Assembly (NCBI GenBank): GCA_963756715.1
Contig: CAVWOV010000015.1
Location: 310,001 to 374,000, forward strand
Source of the DNA: VAZQ01 sp963756715
GTDB taxonomy: Bacteria > Pseudomonadota > Alphaproteobacteria > Rhizobiales > Xanthobacteraceae
DNA: 64,000 bases
Reading direction: 5' to 3'
This document shows, piece by piece, positions 25,277-34,537 of this stretch. How positions within the stretch are numbered: the stretch's first letter is position 1; each line of letters opens with the position of its first letter. The notes under the pieces were generated by a model. The model did no database searches and had not been told where the DNA came from. It worked only from the letters and a program-made list of their open reading frames with translations. Both the position numbers and the translations under genes were made by a program.

Positions 25277-26251
25277 TCACTGCGCCTTGATCCCCGCGGA
25301 CTTCACCACCTTGGCCCATTTCTCGATGTCCTTGCGCAGATAGGCATCGAATTCGGCGGGCGTCATCACCAGCGGCACCGCGCCTTGCTTGTCCCAGGCC
25401 GCCTTGACGTCCGGGCGGTTGATCGCCTTGTTGATCTCGGCATTGAGCTTGTCGACGATCGCCTTGGGCGTGCCGGCCGGCGCCATGATGCCGAGCCAGA
25501 TCGTGGATTCGTAGCCGGGCACCCCCGCTTCCGCGATGGTCGGCACATCCGGCAACACCGAGGAACGCTTGGTGCCCGAGGTGCCGAGCGCACGCACCTG
25601 GCCAGCCTTCACGTTCGACGCCATCGTGGTGATGGCATCAAATCCCATCTGGACGTGGCCGCCGATGACACTGTTGCGCATCTCGCCCGAGGCCTTATGG
25701 GGCACGTGGACAAGGTTGGTGCCGCTCAGCGATTTGAACAACTCGCCCGCCATGTGGTACGGCGTGCCGGTGCCCGACGAAGCGTAATTGAGCTCGCCCG
25801 GCTTCGATTTCGCGAGCGCGATGAATTCCTTGAGGTTCTTCGCCGGCACCCCCGGATGGATCACCATGATCAGGTCGGAGGAGTTGATTCCGGCCACCGG
25901 CACGAAGTCGCGCATCAACTGGAACGGCTTGTTGGGCAACAGCGACTCGTTGACCGTGTGGGTGTTCGACATCGCCAGCAACGTGTAGCCATCGGGCGCC
26001 GCCTTCGCGACTTCATTCGAGCCGATGATTGAGCCCGCGCCCGGCCGGTCCTCAATGACGACAGGCTGCTTGAGTGACTCAGACAGGTGCTGGCCGAGCT
26101 GACGGGAGAATACATCGGCCGGTCCGCCGGCGCCGAACGGTACGATGATCTTGATCGGCTTGGTCGGATAATCCTGCGCCGGCGCGGCGGTGGACCCAAG
26201 CAGCGCGAGTGCGGGCACGACGAATGCAAGCAGGCGCAGTGACACAGTCAT
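25277..26251 (-). CDS. Bug-type solute-binding protein (copy 2)
   Basis: This encodes a protein of 324 residues. The signal peptide ends near STAAPAQ, and the Bug hallmarks IKIIVPFGAGGPADVFSR, VIEDRPGAGSIIGSNEV, LNYASSGTGTPYHMAGELF and VLPDVPTIAEAGVPGYE are all present. It is a periplasmic carboxylate-binding protein of the tripartite tricarboxylate transporter system. It is the first gene of the minus-strand run that contains the molybdoenzyme, and is divergent from the radical SAM gene with a 264-base intergenic region that likely holds both promoters. No transporter membrane genes are adjacent. Confidence 0.93.
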   Translation of the reverse strand: MTVSLRLLAFVVPALALLGSTAAPAQDYPTKPIKIIVPFGAGGPADVFSRQLGQHLSESLKQPVVIEDRPGAGSIIGSNEVAKAAPDGYTLLAMSNTHTVNESLLPNKPFQLMRDFVPVAGINSSDLIMVIHPGVPAKNLKEFIALAKSKPGELNYASSGTGTPYHMAGELFKSLSGTNLVHVPHKASGEMRNSVIGGHVQMGFDAITTMASNVKAGQVRALGTSGTKRSSVLPDVPTIAEAGVPGYESTIWLGIMAPAGTPKAIVDKLNAEINKAINRPDVKAAWDKQGAVPLVMTPAEFDAYLRKDIEKWAKVVKSAGIKAQ

Positions 26252-26515
26252 TTTGTTTCCTCCCTGGATAGAAGCCGTTAGAGCGGCTTTTAGAGCAACG
26301 ATAAGCTAAGACAACCGCAGCAGCGTCAATGGGACGGTTCGCCGCCTGCGCGTTGCTCATAGACGAGAACGGGACGGCAATCGAGCCACCTCGGCCCGGG
26401 TACGGCCAGTTTGACCAAGGGACTCGATTAGCCCAAACCTCGCGGAAATTGGTTCGTAATGGCGGCCCGAATGGGTTACACTGGCTTGTTCATCGGCAAT
26501 TGAGGCGGAAGTTCC

Positions 26516-28343
26516 ATGGCGTCAAGTTCGGCCGCGAGCGGTGACACGGCTCTCTTCCACTTCGTGATGATAAAGCCGACCCACTACGACGACGACGGTT
26601 ATCCTATCCAGTGGGTGCGCTCAGCCATTCCGTCCAACACGCTCGCCTGCCTGAATGGGCTGGCCGAGGACTCCCGGCGCCGGCTGGTGCTCGGACGCGA
26701 ACGTCGATATCCGCCTGCACACCTACGACGAAACCAACCGGCGCGTTCGTCCCGACCAGATCATCCGAATGATCCGCAAGGAAGGCGGCAAGGCGCTGAT
26801 CGGCCTCGTCGGAGTGCAGTCAAATCAGTTTCCCCGTGCGATCGACCTGGCCCGGCCGTTTCTCGACGCCGGGTTGCCGGTCTGCATCGGCGGCTTTCAC
26901 GTGTCGGGTTGCATCTCCATGCTGCCGGAGATGCCGCAGGATCTGCGTGACGCCCAGGCCATGGGCATTTCGTTCTTCGCCGGCGAATCCGAAGAGCGCC
27001 GGTTCGACGAGGTTCTGCGCGACGCTTGGAACGGCACGCTCAAGCCGCTCTACAACTACATGAACGATCTGCCCGCGCTGCAGGGTGAGCCGGCGCCGTT
27101 TCTACCGCGCAAGCACGTGCAGCGCACCTCCGGCTCGCTGTCGAGCGTGGACCTCGGCCGCGGCTGTCCCTACCAGTGCTCGTTCTGCACCATCATCAAC
27201 GTGCAAGGGCGCAAGAGCCGCTTCCGCACCGCCGATGATCTCGAACAGATCGTTCGCCTGAATTACGCCGAGGGCATCAAGCGGTTCTTCATCACCGACG
27301 ACAATTTCGCCCGCAACCGCGATTGGGAGGTGTTCTTCGACCGTCTGATCGAATTGCGCAATGGGGAATTCCCGAAGATCGGCTTTACCATCCAGGTCGA
27401 CACGCTCTGCCACAAGATTCCGAACTTCATCGAGAAGGCAGCGGCGGCAGGCGTGCGCCGCGTGTTCATCGGGCTGGAAAATATCAACCCGGACAATCTG
27501 ATTGCCGCCAAGAAGCGGCAGAACAAGATCACCGAATATCGCGAGATGCTGCAGAAATGGCGCGAGCACGGCGCCATCACCTATGCCGGCTACATTCTCG
27601 GATTTCCGGGCGATACCAAGGAGTCGATCGTCCGCGATATCGAGATCATCAAGCGCGAGCTGCCGCTCGATATTCTCGAGTTCTTCTTTTTAACGCCGCT
27701 GCCCGGTTCCGAAGACCACAAGGTGCTCTGGACAAAAGGGATCTGGATGGATCCCGACATGAACAAGTACGACCTCAATCATCGCGTGGCGCATCACCCG
27801 AAGATGTCGGATACCGAATGGGAGGAGGCCTATCGCGCAGCTTGGGACGCTTATTACACGCCCGATCACATCCGCACGATCCTGCGCCGTTCGGCGGCCT
27901 GCAAGCTCGGGCGGCCCGGCACCACGCTCTCGACGATCCTGTGGTTCTACCTGATGGTCCTGTTCGAGGGCGTGCATCCGCTCGAAGGCGGGGCGCTACG
28001 GCTGAAATTCCGGCGCGACCGGCGACATGGAATGCCGCGCGAGAGCGTATTCGTGTTCTATCCGCGCTATTGGGGCGGGACGCTCGTCAAGATGTGGCGC
28101 TATTGGTCGGTCTACCGGCAATGCAAAGCCATTCTCGACGAGACGCTGGCGGCTCCGGACCGCTGGACCTACAGCGATCTCGCGATCGCGGCGCCAAAGG
28201 CCGACGAGTTCGAGGCGCTCGACCTTTATCATGCGACCGAGGGCGGCGAGGCCGCGCTCGCCCGCAAGCGCCGGGATGACGCGAACCGTGAACACGCGCC
28301 GATTGCGGTTCGGGCGCGCGCGGCAGCAAGCGCCGCAGAATAA
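26516..28343 (+). pseudogene. B12-binding-type radical SAM protein, frameshifted near its N-terminus
   Basis: The true N-terminus starts at ATG 26516 (MIKPTHYDDDGYPIQWVRS follows) and runs to about LAEDSRRRLVLG. The frame then changes near 26690-26705, and the rest reads from VDIRLHTYDETNRRVRP to the stop (about 550 residues). One extra base explains it. The second part has a B12-binding-like Rossmann region (GLVGVQSNQ, CIGGFHVSG) and a radical SAM motif CPYQCSFC that binds the 4Fe-4S cluster. Such enzymes catalyse methylation or rearrangement; this subgroup has no firm substrate. A shorter frame from 26655 would lose the first conserved strand. Confidence 0.82.
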
Positions 28344-28546
28344 CGCGCCCACGCGCGGCTACGCTCGATACGTCGGGCGCAAGACAATCAGTCCGCGTCG
28401 AAGGCGGAGGTTGGGCAGCAATCCCCTTTGCACACCCTGTCCGCGTCGCTAAGCTGATGACATATAGCGCCTTGCTAAAGGGCGCGGTTTCCGCCCACCG
28501 GCAGCGGTGAAGGCGCAAGCCAGGGAAACGCATCGAGGGGCAAATC

Positions 28547-29011
28547 ATGGCTGACACCACGCCACAACTCTATATTCCTGCGCTCGGCGGATTCTACAGC
28601 ACGTTCAATCAATGCGCAGAGCTGATCCTGCGGATCGCCCTCGGCGCCGTGCTCATTCCGCACGGCATGCAGAAGCTGTTCGGGGCATTCGGCGGCATGG
28701 GCTACACGGCAAATGCCGCGCTGTTCGAAAAGCTCGGCTACCATCCGGGCATGTTCTGGGGCACGCTGGTTGGTCTGACCGAGTTCGTCGGCGGCATCAT
28801 GCTGGTCCTGGGACTGTTTACCCGCTTTGCGGCGGCCGCGATCCTGATTTTTATGATCATGGCCATCAAGTTCACGTCTGCCAAAGGCTTCTTCTGGAGC
28901 GGGGGCGGGATGGAATATCCGATCCTGATCGGTGTCTGTGCGCTGTTTTTCCTGATCCGCGGCAGCGGCCCTCTCTCGGTCGACCACAAAATTCTTGGCC
29001 GCGAGCTGTAA
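28547..29011 (+). CDS. DoxX family membrane protein (copy 2)
   Basis: The 154-residue protein has four hydrophobic helices. Motifs are RIALGAVLIPHGMQKLFGAFGG, FVGGIMLVLGLFTRFAAA and GPLSVDHKILGREL. An ATG follows GAGGGG by 6 bases. It is a paralogue of the gene at 20466-20948 but clearly different in sequence. It lies 203 bases after the radical SAM gene, and the next gene is convergent. The role is unknown; many DoxX proteins work with quinones or thiol redox partners. Confidence 0.9.
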   Translation: MADTTPQLYIPALGGFYSTFNQCAELILRIALGAVLIPHGMQKLFGAFGGMGYTANAALFEKLGYHPGMFWGTLVGLTEFVGGIMLVLGLFTRFAAAAILIFMIMAIKFTSAKGFFWSGGGMEYPILIGVCALFFLIRGSGPLSVDHKILGREL

Positions 29012-29043
29012 GAACGCCCGTCGCGCGGGTACAGGTTGTTGTC

Positions 29044-29063
29044 ATGCCCGCGCAAGCGGGCAT
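29044..29063. repeat. REP-like palindrome
   Basis: ATGCCCGC-GCAA-GCGGGCAT forms an 8-bp stem with a GNRA-type loop between the convergent DoxX and MetE-like genes. This form (TCATGCCCGC...GCGGGCATCCA) is the look of dispersed palindromes in Hyphomicrobiales. It may also act as a two-way terminator. Confidence 0.6.
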
Positions 29064-29143
29064 CCAGCCTTGATAACCGCTGACGGCAGTTGGCAGAGAC
29101 TGGATCGTCCGTATTTACGGATGGTGACAACCAGACGTAATCC

Positions 29144-30310
29144 TCACGACCACAACTGCTGGCTCGCGAGCCGGGCGCCTTCGGCGAGCGCTTCGAGCTT
29201 GGCCCACATGATCGTCGGGTGGACGCGCCGGTAGAACGGTCCCTGCGCGAAACCGCAGTCGGTGCCGGCAATCACGTTCTCGCGCCCGATGAGCCCGGCG
29301 TAGCGGCCAATGCGCTCGGCGATCAGTTCCGGATGCTCCACCACGTTGGTGGCATGGCTGATGACGCCGGGGATCAGCACCTTGCCCTCCGGCAGCTTCA
29401 CGTCCCGCCAAACTTTCCATTCGTGTTCATGGCGCGGATTGGCGCCTTCGATCACATAGGCTCCGACCTTCACCTTGAGGATCAGGTCGACGATGTCCTT
29501 TAGCGGCACGTCGGTGGTGTGCGGCCCCGGCCAGCTTCCCCAGCAGACGTGATAGCGGATGCGCTCGGGCGGCAGACCGGCGATCGCCTGGTTGAGCACG
29601 TCCATGTGCATCTCGACCCATTTGCGGTAGTCCGCCAAGCTCGCCGGCGGCACCATGCGGTCGTAGGTCACCGCCGCGCGCGCGTCGTCGAGCTGAAGTA
29701 TGAAACCCGCCTCGACGATCATGCGGTATTCGGTCGCCATCGCGGCGCCGATGGCGTGCAGCAATTCCTCATCGCTCTTGTAGTATTCGTTCTTGCGATC
29801 GGGAATGACGCTCGCCGGCGCCGCGACCGGCATGAAGGCTTCCTCGACCTGAACGTGCTTGAGCGCGTCCTGGAAATTGTCGATGTCACGCTTGAGTTCC
29901 GCCTGCCCGGTATACGTGATCGGTCCGACGCACACCGAGTCCATCCTGGTGGCAGGCTCCTCGCGGGCGTCGAGCTCGGCATAGAATTCGGAGAAGCGCT
30001 CCCGATCGGCGCCGCGCTGGAATGGGTTGCCGCCATACTTCACCGGCCGACGTTCGAAGCCGCTGAGGCGTTCGAGCGCGTACTGTGACCAGCTAATGGA
30101 TTTTCCGAATTCGCCGTCGCTGATGACGTCGACGCCGGTCTGGGCCTGGTGGCGTACAACGTCGGCGACCGACTTAGTCAGGCACGCGTCATAGAGTTCC
30201 TGGTTGAATGGTTTGCCCGATTGCTTGGAGCGTAAAAAGTCCTGCAACGGTTGCGGCCGAATCAGGCTGCCGACATGCGTAGTGAGAATGCGATCGGTGC
30301 TGCGCTTCAT
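29144..30310 (-). CDS. MetE C-terminal-like methyltransferase (cobalamin-independent methionine synthase family)
   Basis: This encodes a protein of 388 residues, the length of single-domain MetE-like proteins rather than the 750-residue MetE. Visible motifs are TTHVGSLIRP at the N-terminus, GVDVISDGEFGKS, the zinc-site pair HVCWGSWPG, and GTDCGFAQGPFYRR with the third (Cys) ligand. The family moves methyl groups to thiols. This branch often sits in catabolic clusters, and its true substrates are mostly unknown. It ends convergently with DoxX and is 118 bases before the amidohydrolase stop on the same strand. Calling it a methionine synthase would be over-annotation. Confidence 0.83.
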   Translation of the reverse strand: MKRSTDRILTTHVGSLIRPQPLQDFLRSKQSGKPFNQELYDACLTKSVADVVRHQAQTGVDVISDGEFGKSISWSQYALERLSGFERRPVKYGGNPFQRGADRERFSEFYAELDAREEPATRMDSVCVGPITYTGQAELKRDIDNFQDALKHVQVEEAFMPVAAPASVIPDRKNEYYKSDEELLHAIGAAMATEYRMIVEAGFILQLDDARAAVTYDRMVPPASLADYRKWVEMHMDVLNQAIAGLPPERIRYHVCWGSWPGPHTTDVPLKDIVDLILKVKVGAYVIEGANPRHEHEWKVWRDVKLPEGKVLIPGVISHATNVVEHPELIAERIGRYAGLIGRENVIAGTDCGFAQGPFYRRVHPTIMWAKLEALAEGARLASQQLWS

Positions 30311-30428
30311 TGTACTCGCTGATTGTTGGGATGACGTTGAGGGCGCTTTAGCAGCCGGTCAGCCGGCTTACAATCATCTAATGCAGCATCCGGGATCGCT
30401 TCGTCTGCGGACCCTTGACACTACCATA

Positions 30429-31865
30429 TCACCACCAACCGGCGCGCTTGCGCAACGCCATATTTGCCGCCCCCGCCTCAGACACCACCTGCGCCGCGTT
30501 CAGGTGGACGAGCTTGCCATAGCGCTTGAGCAGGCGGCCGTCGACGATGACGGTATCGACGTTCGAGGGCTGGGCCGCGGTGACCAGCATGTGCGCCGGA
30601 TCGCCGAACACCCCGAGATTGATGTCGCGTGTCGAAACCATAATGACGTCGGCGCGCTTGCCGACCTTGATTGAGCCGACCTTGTCGGCGACGCCCATGC
30701 AGCGCGCACCCTCGATGGTGCCGAGTTCCAAGACCCGGCGTGCGTTGAGCTTGAACTCGCTCTCGCTCTGGCCGTTCGCGAGATTTTGCACGAGCTTCAT
30801 GATGCCGAACATGTCGGCATTGCCGGTGAGTTCGACCGTATCGATCGACAGCCCGAGGGGGATTGCGGCATCGAGCAACGCCGAGATCTGCGGGATGCCG
30901 AAACCGATCCGCAGTTCGCTGAACGGCGAAATGCTGACGGTAGCGCCGGCTGCCTTGATCGCCTTGATCTCGCCCGGCGTCACCACGATGGCGTGGATGA
31001 TCTGCATGTCCTTGTCGAGCAGCCCGGCCTTGGCGATGGTATCGACTTGGCCGACCGCCGCGCGCGAGCCGCTGGCGTGGACCGAAACCGGCAGACCAAA
31101 CCTGCGGGCAGCGCCGATCTCGGCCTTGTAGAGATCGGGCGCAATCGCTGTGGCCGGATTGTTGCCGCCCATCCCGCGCCAGGCAAGGCCGAGCGTGAGC
31201 AAGCCGTCGTTGGAATAGCCCGCCCATTCGCGCGCGAGCCGTTCGAACTCTGTGAGGTCGATACCCTGAGTATTGCGCATGCCCTGCGCGCCGCCATACG
31301 AGAAACGCCCGCGCAGGCCGGATTCGCGCAGCGCCTTAAGATCTGCCTCGGCATAGTCCGGTCCGCGGATGTTGTGACACCAGTCGTGTACGAAGGTGAT
31401 GCCGGAATTGATCGCCTCCGCGGCCGCGAGCCGCGTGCCCTGGTACATATCGGCGGGTTCGTATTGCTGCCCGAGCGCCGAGGTGGTGCGGAAATAGCCA
31501 TGCTCCGGCTTGTCGCCCGACATGCTGCGCAGCAGCGTATTCCACATGTGCCAGTGTGTATCGATCAGGCCGGGCATCACGATCATGCCGTCGCCCTTGA
31601 GCGCAGTCGCGCCCGTCGCTTTGATGAACTGGCCAATCTCGATGATCATGCCGTCCTTGATGTGCACGTCGCCGCCCATGATGTCGGGAACGCCAGGTTC
31701 CATGGTCATCACATAGGCGTTGCGAATCACGATATTGCCGCGCGCCGGCAGGCGGGGCACCGGGGCAGGCGCGGCCAATGCCGGCGGCGCGCCAAGGCCG
31801 GCCATTCCGAGTGCGACCCCACCCTTGAGAATGCCGCGACGGGTCATCGTCGATTTTCCGATCAT
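30429..31865 (-). CDS. Tat-exported amidohydrolase family protein
   Basis: This encodes a protein of 478 residues. The N-terminus has a twin-arginine signal (TMTRRGILKGGVALGMAG), so a folded, metal-loaded periplasmic enzyme is expected. The amidohydrolase barrel shows the HxH pair (GLIDTHWHMW), later histidines in VSVHASGS and IIHAIVV, and an acidic residue in LSIDTVELTG. The C-terminal beta part (GSIKVGKRADVIMV) is typical of ATZ/TRZ-type hydrolases. The ATG at 31865 follows GGGAGAG and gives the correct Tat signal. It is upstream of the MetE-like gene on the same strand. The substrate is unknown. Confidence 0.88.
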   Translation of the reverse strand: MIGKSTMTRRGILKGGVALGMAGLGAPPALAAPAPVPRLPARGNIVIRNAYVMTMEPGVPDIMGGDVHIKDGMIIEIGQFIKATGATALKGDGMIVMPGLIDTHWHMWNTLLRSMSGDKPEHGYFRTTSALGQQYEPADMYQGTRLAAAEAINSGITFVHDWCHNIRGPDYAEADLKALRESGLRGRFSYGGAQGMRNTQGIDLTEFERLAREWAGYSNDGLLTLGLAWRGMGGNNPATAIAPDLYKAEIGAARRFGLPVSVHASGSRAAVGQVDTIAKAGLLDKDMQIIHAIVVTPGEIKAIKAAGATVSISPFSELRIGFGIPQISALLDAAIPLGLSIDTVELTGNADMFGIMKLVQNLANGQSESEFKLNARRVLELGTIEGARCMGVADKVGSIKVGKRADVIMVSTRDINLGVFGDPAHMLVTAAQPSNVDTVIVDGRLLKRYGKLVHLNAAQVVSEAGAANMALRKRAGWW

Positions 31866-32132
31866 AATCGCATCTCTCCCCGCGCGGTTGAACCTTGTCA
31901 GGCGGCCATTGCCTGATTGTCGAACAGCTGTGGCGAAATTAGAACCGACTGACCGTGGGACCGACTGCGGGAGGCTGCCCACGCCGCATCCGCGTGCGCC
32001 GCTCCGTTCATTACCTACAAACCGCTTATATGAATTTTGTGACCTGCGGGGACGGCACTTGCCGGGACATGCAGGCGGCCTATGCTTGCCGTACCTGTTA
32101 CCGAGAAAAAATCTAACGACAGGGAGGAAAGC

Positions 32133-32999
32133 ATGTTCACCCATTGGTGGCGCTTCGCGCTTGTCGCGCCGGCGCTTGGCGTCAGCCTGACCATCACAGC
32201 ATCGGCGGCCGAACTCGATCCGGCGGCGCTTGTTTACAAACTCCCCGATCAGATCAAGTGGAGCGCGCCATCGGCGGCGGGCTCGCAGAATGCGGTGATG
32301 CTTGGCGATCCGTCAAAGCCCGGACTCTATGTCGTCTTCAACAAATGGCTGAAGGGGAACCACTTCAGCCGCCCGCATTTCCACCCGAACGACCGCTTCA
32401 TCATGGTCCTGAGCGGCACCTGGTGGGTCGGCAGCGGGCCGACCTACGACATCGACAACAGCGTCCCGATGCCCGCAGGTGCCTTCGTGACGCATTTCGG
32501 CAAGCAAGTGCATTGGGATGGCGCCAAGAACGAGGACACCACGCTCATGATCTTCGGCGAGGGTCCCGGCACCAGCACCCCGGTTCCGCCGATCGACGGC
32601 CGATTGACCAAGCTCGATCCCAAGGCGGTCGCGTATACGCTGCCCGACCAGTACAAGTGGCGCGACCCGACCGGCGCCGCAGCCGTGAACCAGGTCGTCC
32701 TTCACGGTGACCCGACTAAGGCCGGCCTGTACGTTGCGCTCAACCGCTTCAAGCCGGGCAACTTCAGCAAGCCGCATTTCCATCCCAACGATCGCTTCAT
32801 CACGGTGGTCAAGGGCACATGGTGGGTGGCGACCGGGAACAAAGTCGACAAGGACGGCATGGTTGCGATGCCGACGGGCAGTTTCGTCACCCATTTCGGC
32901 AAGCAGGTGCATTGGGATGGCGCCAAGAACGAAGAAGCGTGGGTGCTCATCGTCGGCCAAGGACCCGCAACGCTGACCCGGGTTGAGGAAGCGAAATAG
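32133..32999 (+). CDS. Periplasmic bicupin protein with internal duplication
   Basis: This encodes a protein of 288 residues from an ATG behind GGGAGGAAAG. A signal peptide ends near ITASAAE. Two cupin domains follow (roughly residues 28-160 and 165-285). Each carries the same blocks: KPHFHPNDRFI or RPHFHPNDRFI, a GTWWV strand, and FVTHFGKQVHWDGAKNE. The histidines of HFHP and the later VHWDG would bind a metal in each domain. The two halves are similar enough that an in-gene duplication is plain. Exported, two-site cupins of this type have no known reaction. It is divergent from the amidohydrolase gene (267-base gap). Confidence 0.88.
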   Translation: MFTHWWRFALVAPALGVSLTITASAAELDPAALVYKLPDQIKWSAPSAAGSQNAVMLGDPSKPGLYVVFNKWLKGNHFSRPHFHPNDRFIMVLSGTWWVGSGPTYDIDNSVPMPAGAFVTHFGKQVHWDGAKNEDTTLMIFGEGPGTSTPVPPIDGRLTKLDPKAVAYTLPDQYKWRDPTGAAAVNQVVLHGDPTKAGLYVALNRFKPGNFSKPHFHPNDRFITVVKGTWWVATGNKVDKDGMVAMPTGSFVTHFGKQVHWDGAKNEEAWVLIVGQGPATLTRVEEAK

Positions 33000-33016
33000 T
33001 CCGCGCGGACCGCCTT

Positions 33017-34300
33017 TCAGGCGGCGCTCTGGGCCGAAGACCTGTCGTCAGCCGCTGGTGCTGCTGCCGCATCGCGCCGGCGCCGCACGAGATCGAGTGT
33101 CGCGACCTCGACGCGGTTGCGGCCTCGCTCTTTGGCACAATAGAGCGCCTGATCAGCTTGCGCGAGCAGAGCGGACATGTCGAGCGACTGATCCTGACTC
33201 AGCGCGATGCCGATGCTCACCGTTGCGGCCACCGCCGGCCGCCCGTCGACCTCGCTCGCCATCTCGGCAAATGTCGCACGGATCCGCTCAGCCTGCGCCA
33301 CCGCCTTGTCCCGGCCGACATCATAGAGCACGGCCGCGAATTCCTCTCCGCCAAGCCGGCCAAGAAGATCGGTTGATCGTATGGCCCCTTTCGCGGCTTC
33401 GGCAAAAACTTGCAGCACGCGGTCCCCGATGGCATGTCCGAAGCGATCGTTGATCGACTTGAAGTTATCGAGGTCGATCAGCAGAACCGCGGTCGAGCGC
33501 GAACTGGATGTGTGCCGCTTCGCCAAATCGGCACCGTCTTGCAAAAACGAGCGGCGATTGGCGATCCCGGTCAGCGGATCAATCATCGCCGCGGTCCGTT
33601 GCCGGTATTCGGTGCGCTCCTTTGCCATGGCGAGCAGGATGAAAGCGATCGCAATGGTGAACAGCAACGCTTCAAAACTGAGAACCGTGATCCAGACGCT
33701 GCCGATCACCTCGCTGGCCGTCGACCACGGCAGGATGGCGAACAACGGCGTACGCAGCAGAAAGAGCGCGCCGTGCGCAAACAGCATGAAAATGGCCGGC
33801 CAGCGCGAAACCAGGGGCTCGCTGCGTCCGCGCCAGAACTCGTAGGCGGTAAGCCACGTGTAGGTGGTGATGATGCCGGATGCGACGAGGAACCGCAGAT
33901 CAAGCGCATCGAGAACCGGCAGATGCGCAACGATGAGCCATGCAACGGAGCCGGCCACCAGATACATCGGCAGCACTGGGCGTCCATCGAACACCCGCGC
34001 ACCGGTCCAGGTGACGGCGAAGCTCAGGAACAGCAGCGCGTTCGCGAGATCGATTGAGATCGCGTCAGACACCGATCCGTGCATGCCGAACAGCACGACA
34101 GACCCGGCACGCATGAGATCGGCCGAGCCCCACCATGCAACCGCTTGGATGTGGGTGTTCTGAACCCACGCGAACAGCAAAAGCAGGCCGAGAATCGCTT
34201 CGACATAGATGGTCACGAGAAAAAGCGTATTGACGTCGAGGTTCATTGAGCCACTGCCGAACAAGAGTGCTTGCGACCACACGCCGCTGACAATTTCCAT
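33017..34300 (-). CDS. Membrane-bound GGDEF diguanylate cyclase
   Basis: This encodes a protein of 427 residues. The first ~235 residues hold six to seven hydrophobic helices of unknown sensor type. The C-terminal GGDEF domain has the active-site GRLGGEEFAAVL and the upstream DPLTGIANRRSF block. The RSTD five residues before the GGEEF is an inhibitory (I-) site that binds c-di-GMP. So it should make c-di-GMP from two GTP and be feedback-controlled. The ATG at 34300 has AAGG 8 bases upstream. It converges on the bicupin gene. Together with the EAL gene at 8469 it gives both arms of c-di-GMP turnover in the window. Confidence 0.92.
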   Translation of the reverse strand: MEIVSGVWSQALLFGSGSMNLDVNTLFLVTIYVEAILGLLLLFAWVQNTHIQAVAWWGSADLMRAGSVVLFGMHGSVSDAISIDLANALLFLSFAVTWTGARVFDGRPVLPMYLVAGSVAWLIVAHLPVLDALDLRFLVASGIITTYTWLTAYEFWRGRSEPLVSRWPAIFMLFAHGALFLLRTPLFAILPWSTASEVIGSVWITVLSFEALLFTIAIAFILLAMAKERTEYRQRTAAMIDPLTGIANRRSFLQDGADLAKRHTSSSRSTAVLLIDLDNFKSINDRFGHAIGDRVLQVFAEAAKGAIRSTDLLGRLGGEEFAAVLYDVGRDKAVAQAERIRATFAEMASEVDGRPAVAATVSIGIALSQDQSLDMSALLAQADQALYCAKERGRNRVEVATLDLVRRRRDAAAAPAADDRSSAQSAA

Positions 34301-34537
34301 TGTCGCCACCTTCCGTTACGGCAGCAAAAAATCGGTGAATACCGGGATACGGCGACGCTGAAAACAAGGCCATGGTTTCAGCAACCTTGCGAAATTTCCC
34401 TGCGTTCGAACGAATGCCTGCGCCTGGCGGGCCACGAGGTGGCCTTCCCGGCCCTTGTCGGTAGGCCTGCCCGAAACCTTGTCGGGGCGCGGGCCGTCCT
34501 TTACGGTCGGTTCTCTTCGGACCCATCGGATCGGCCA

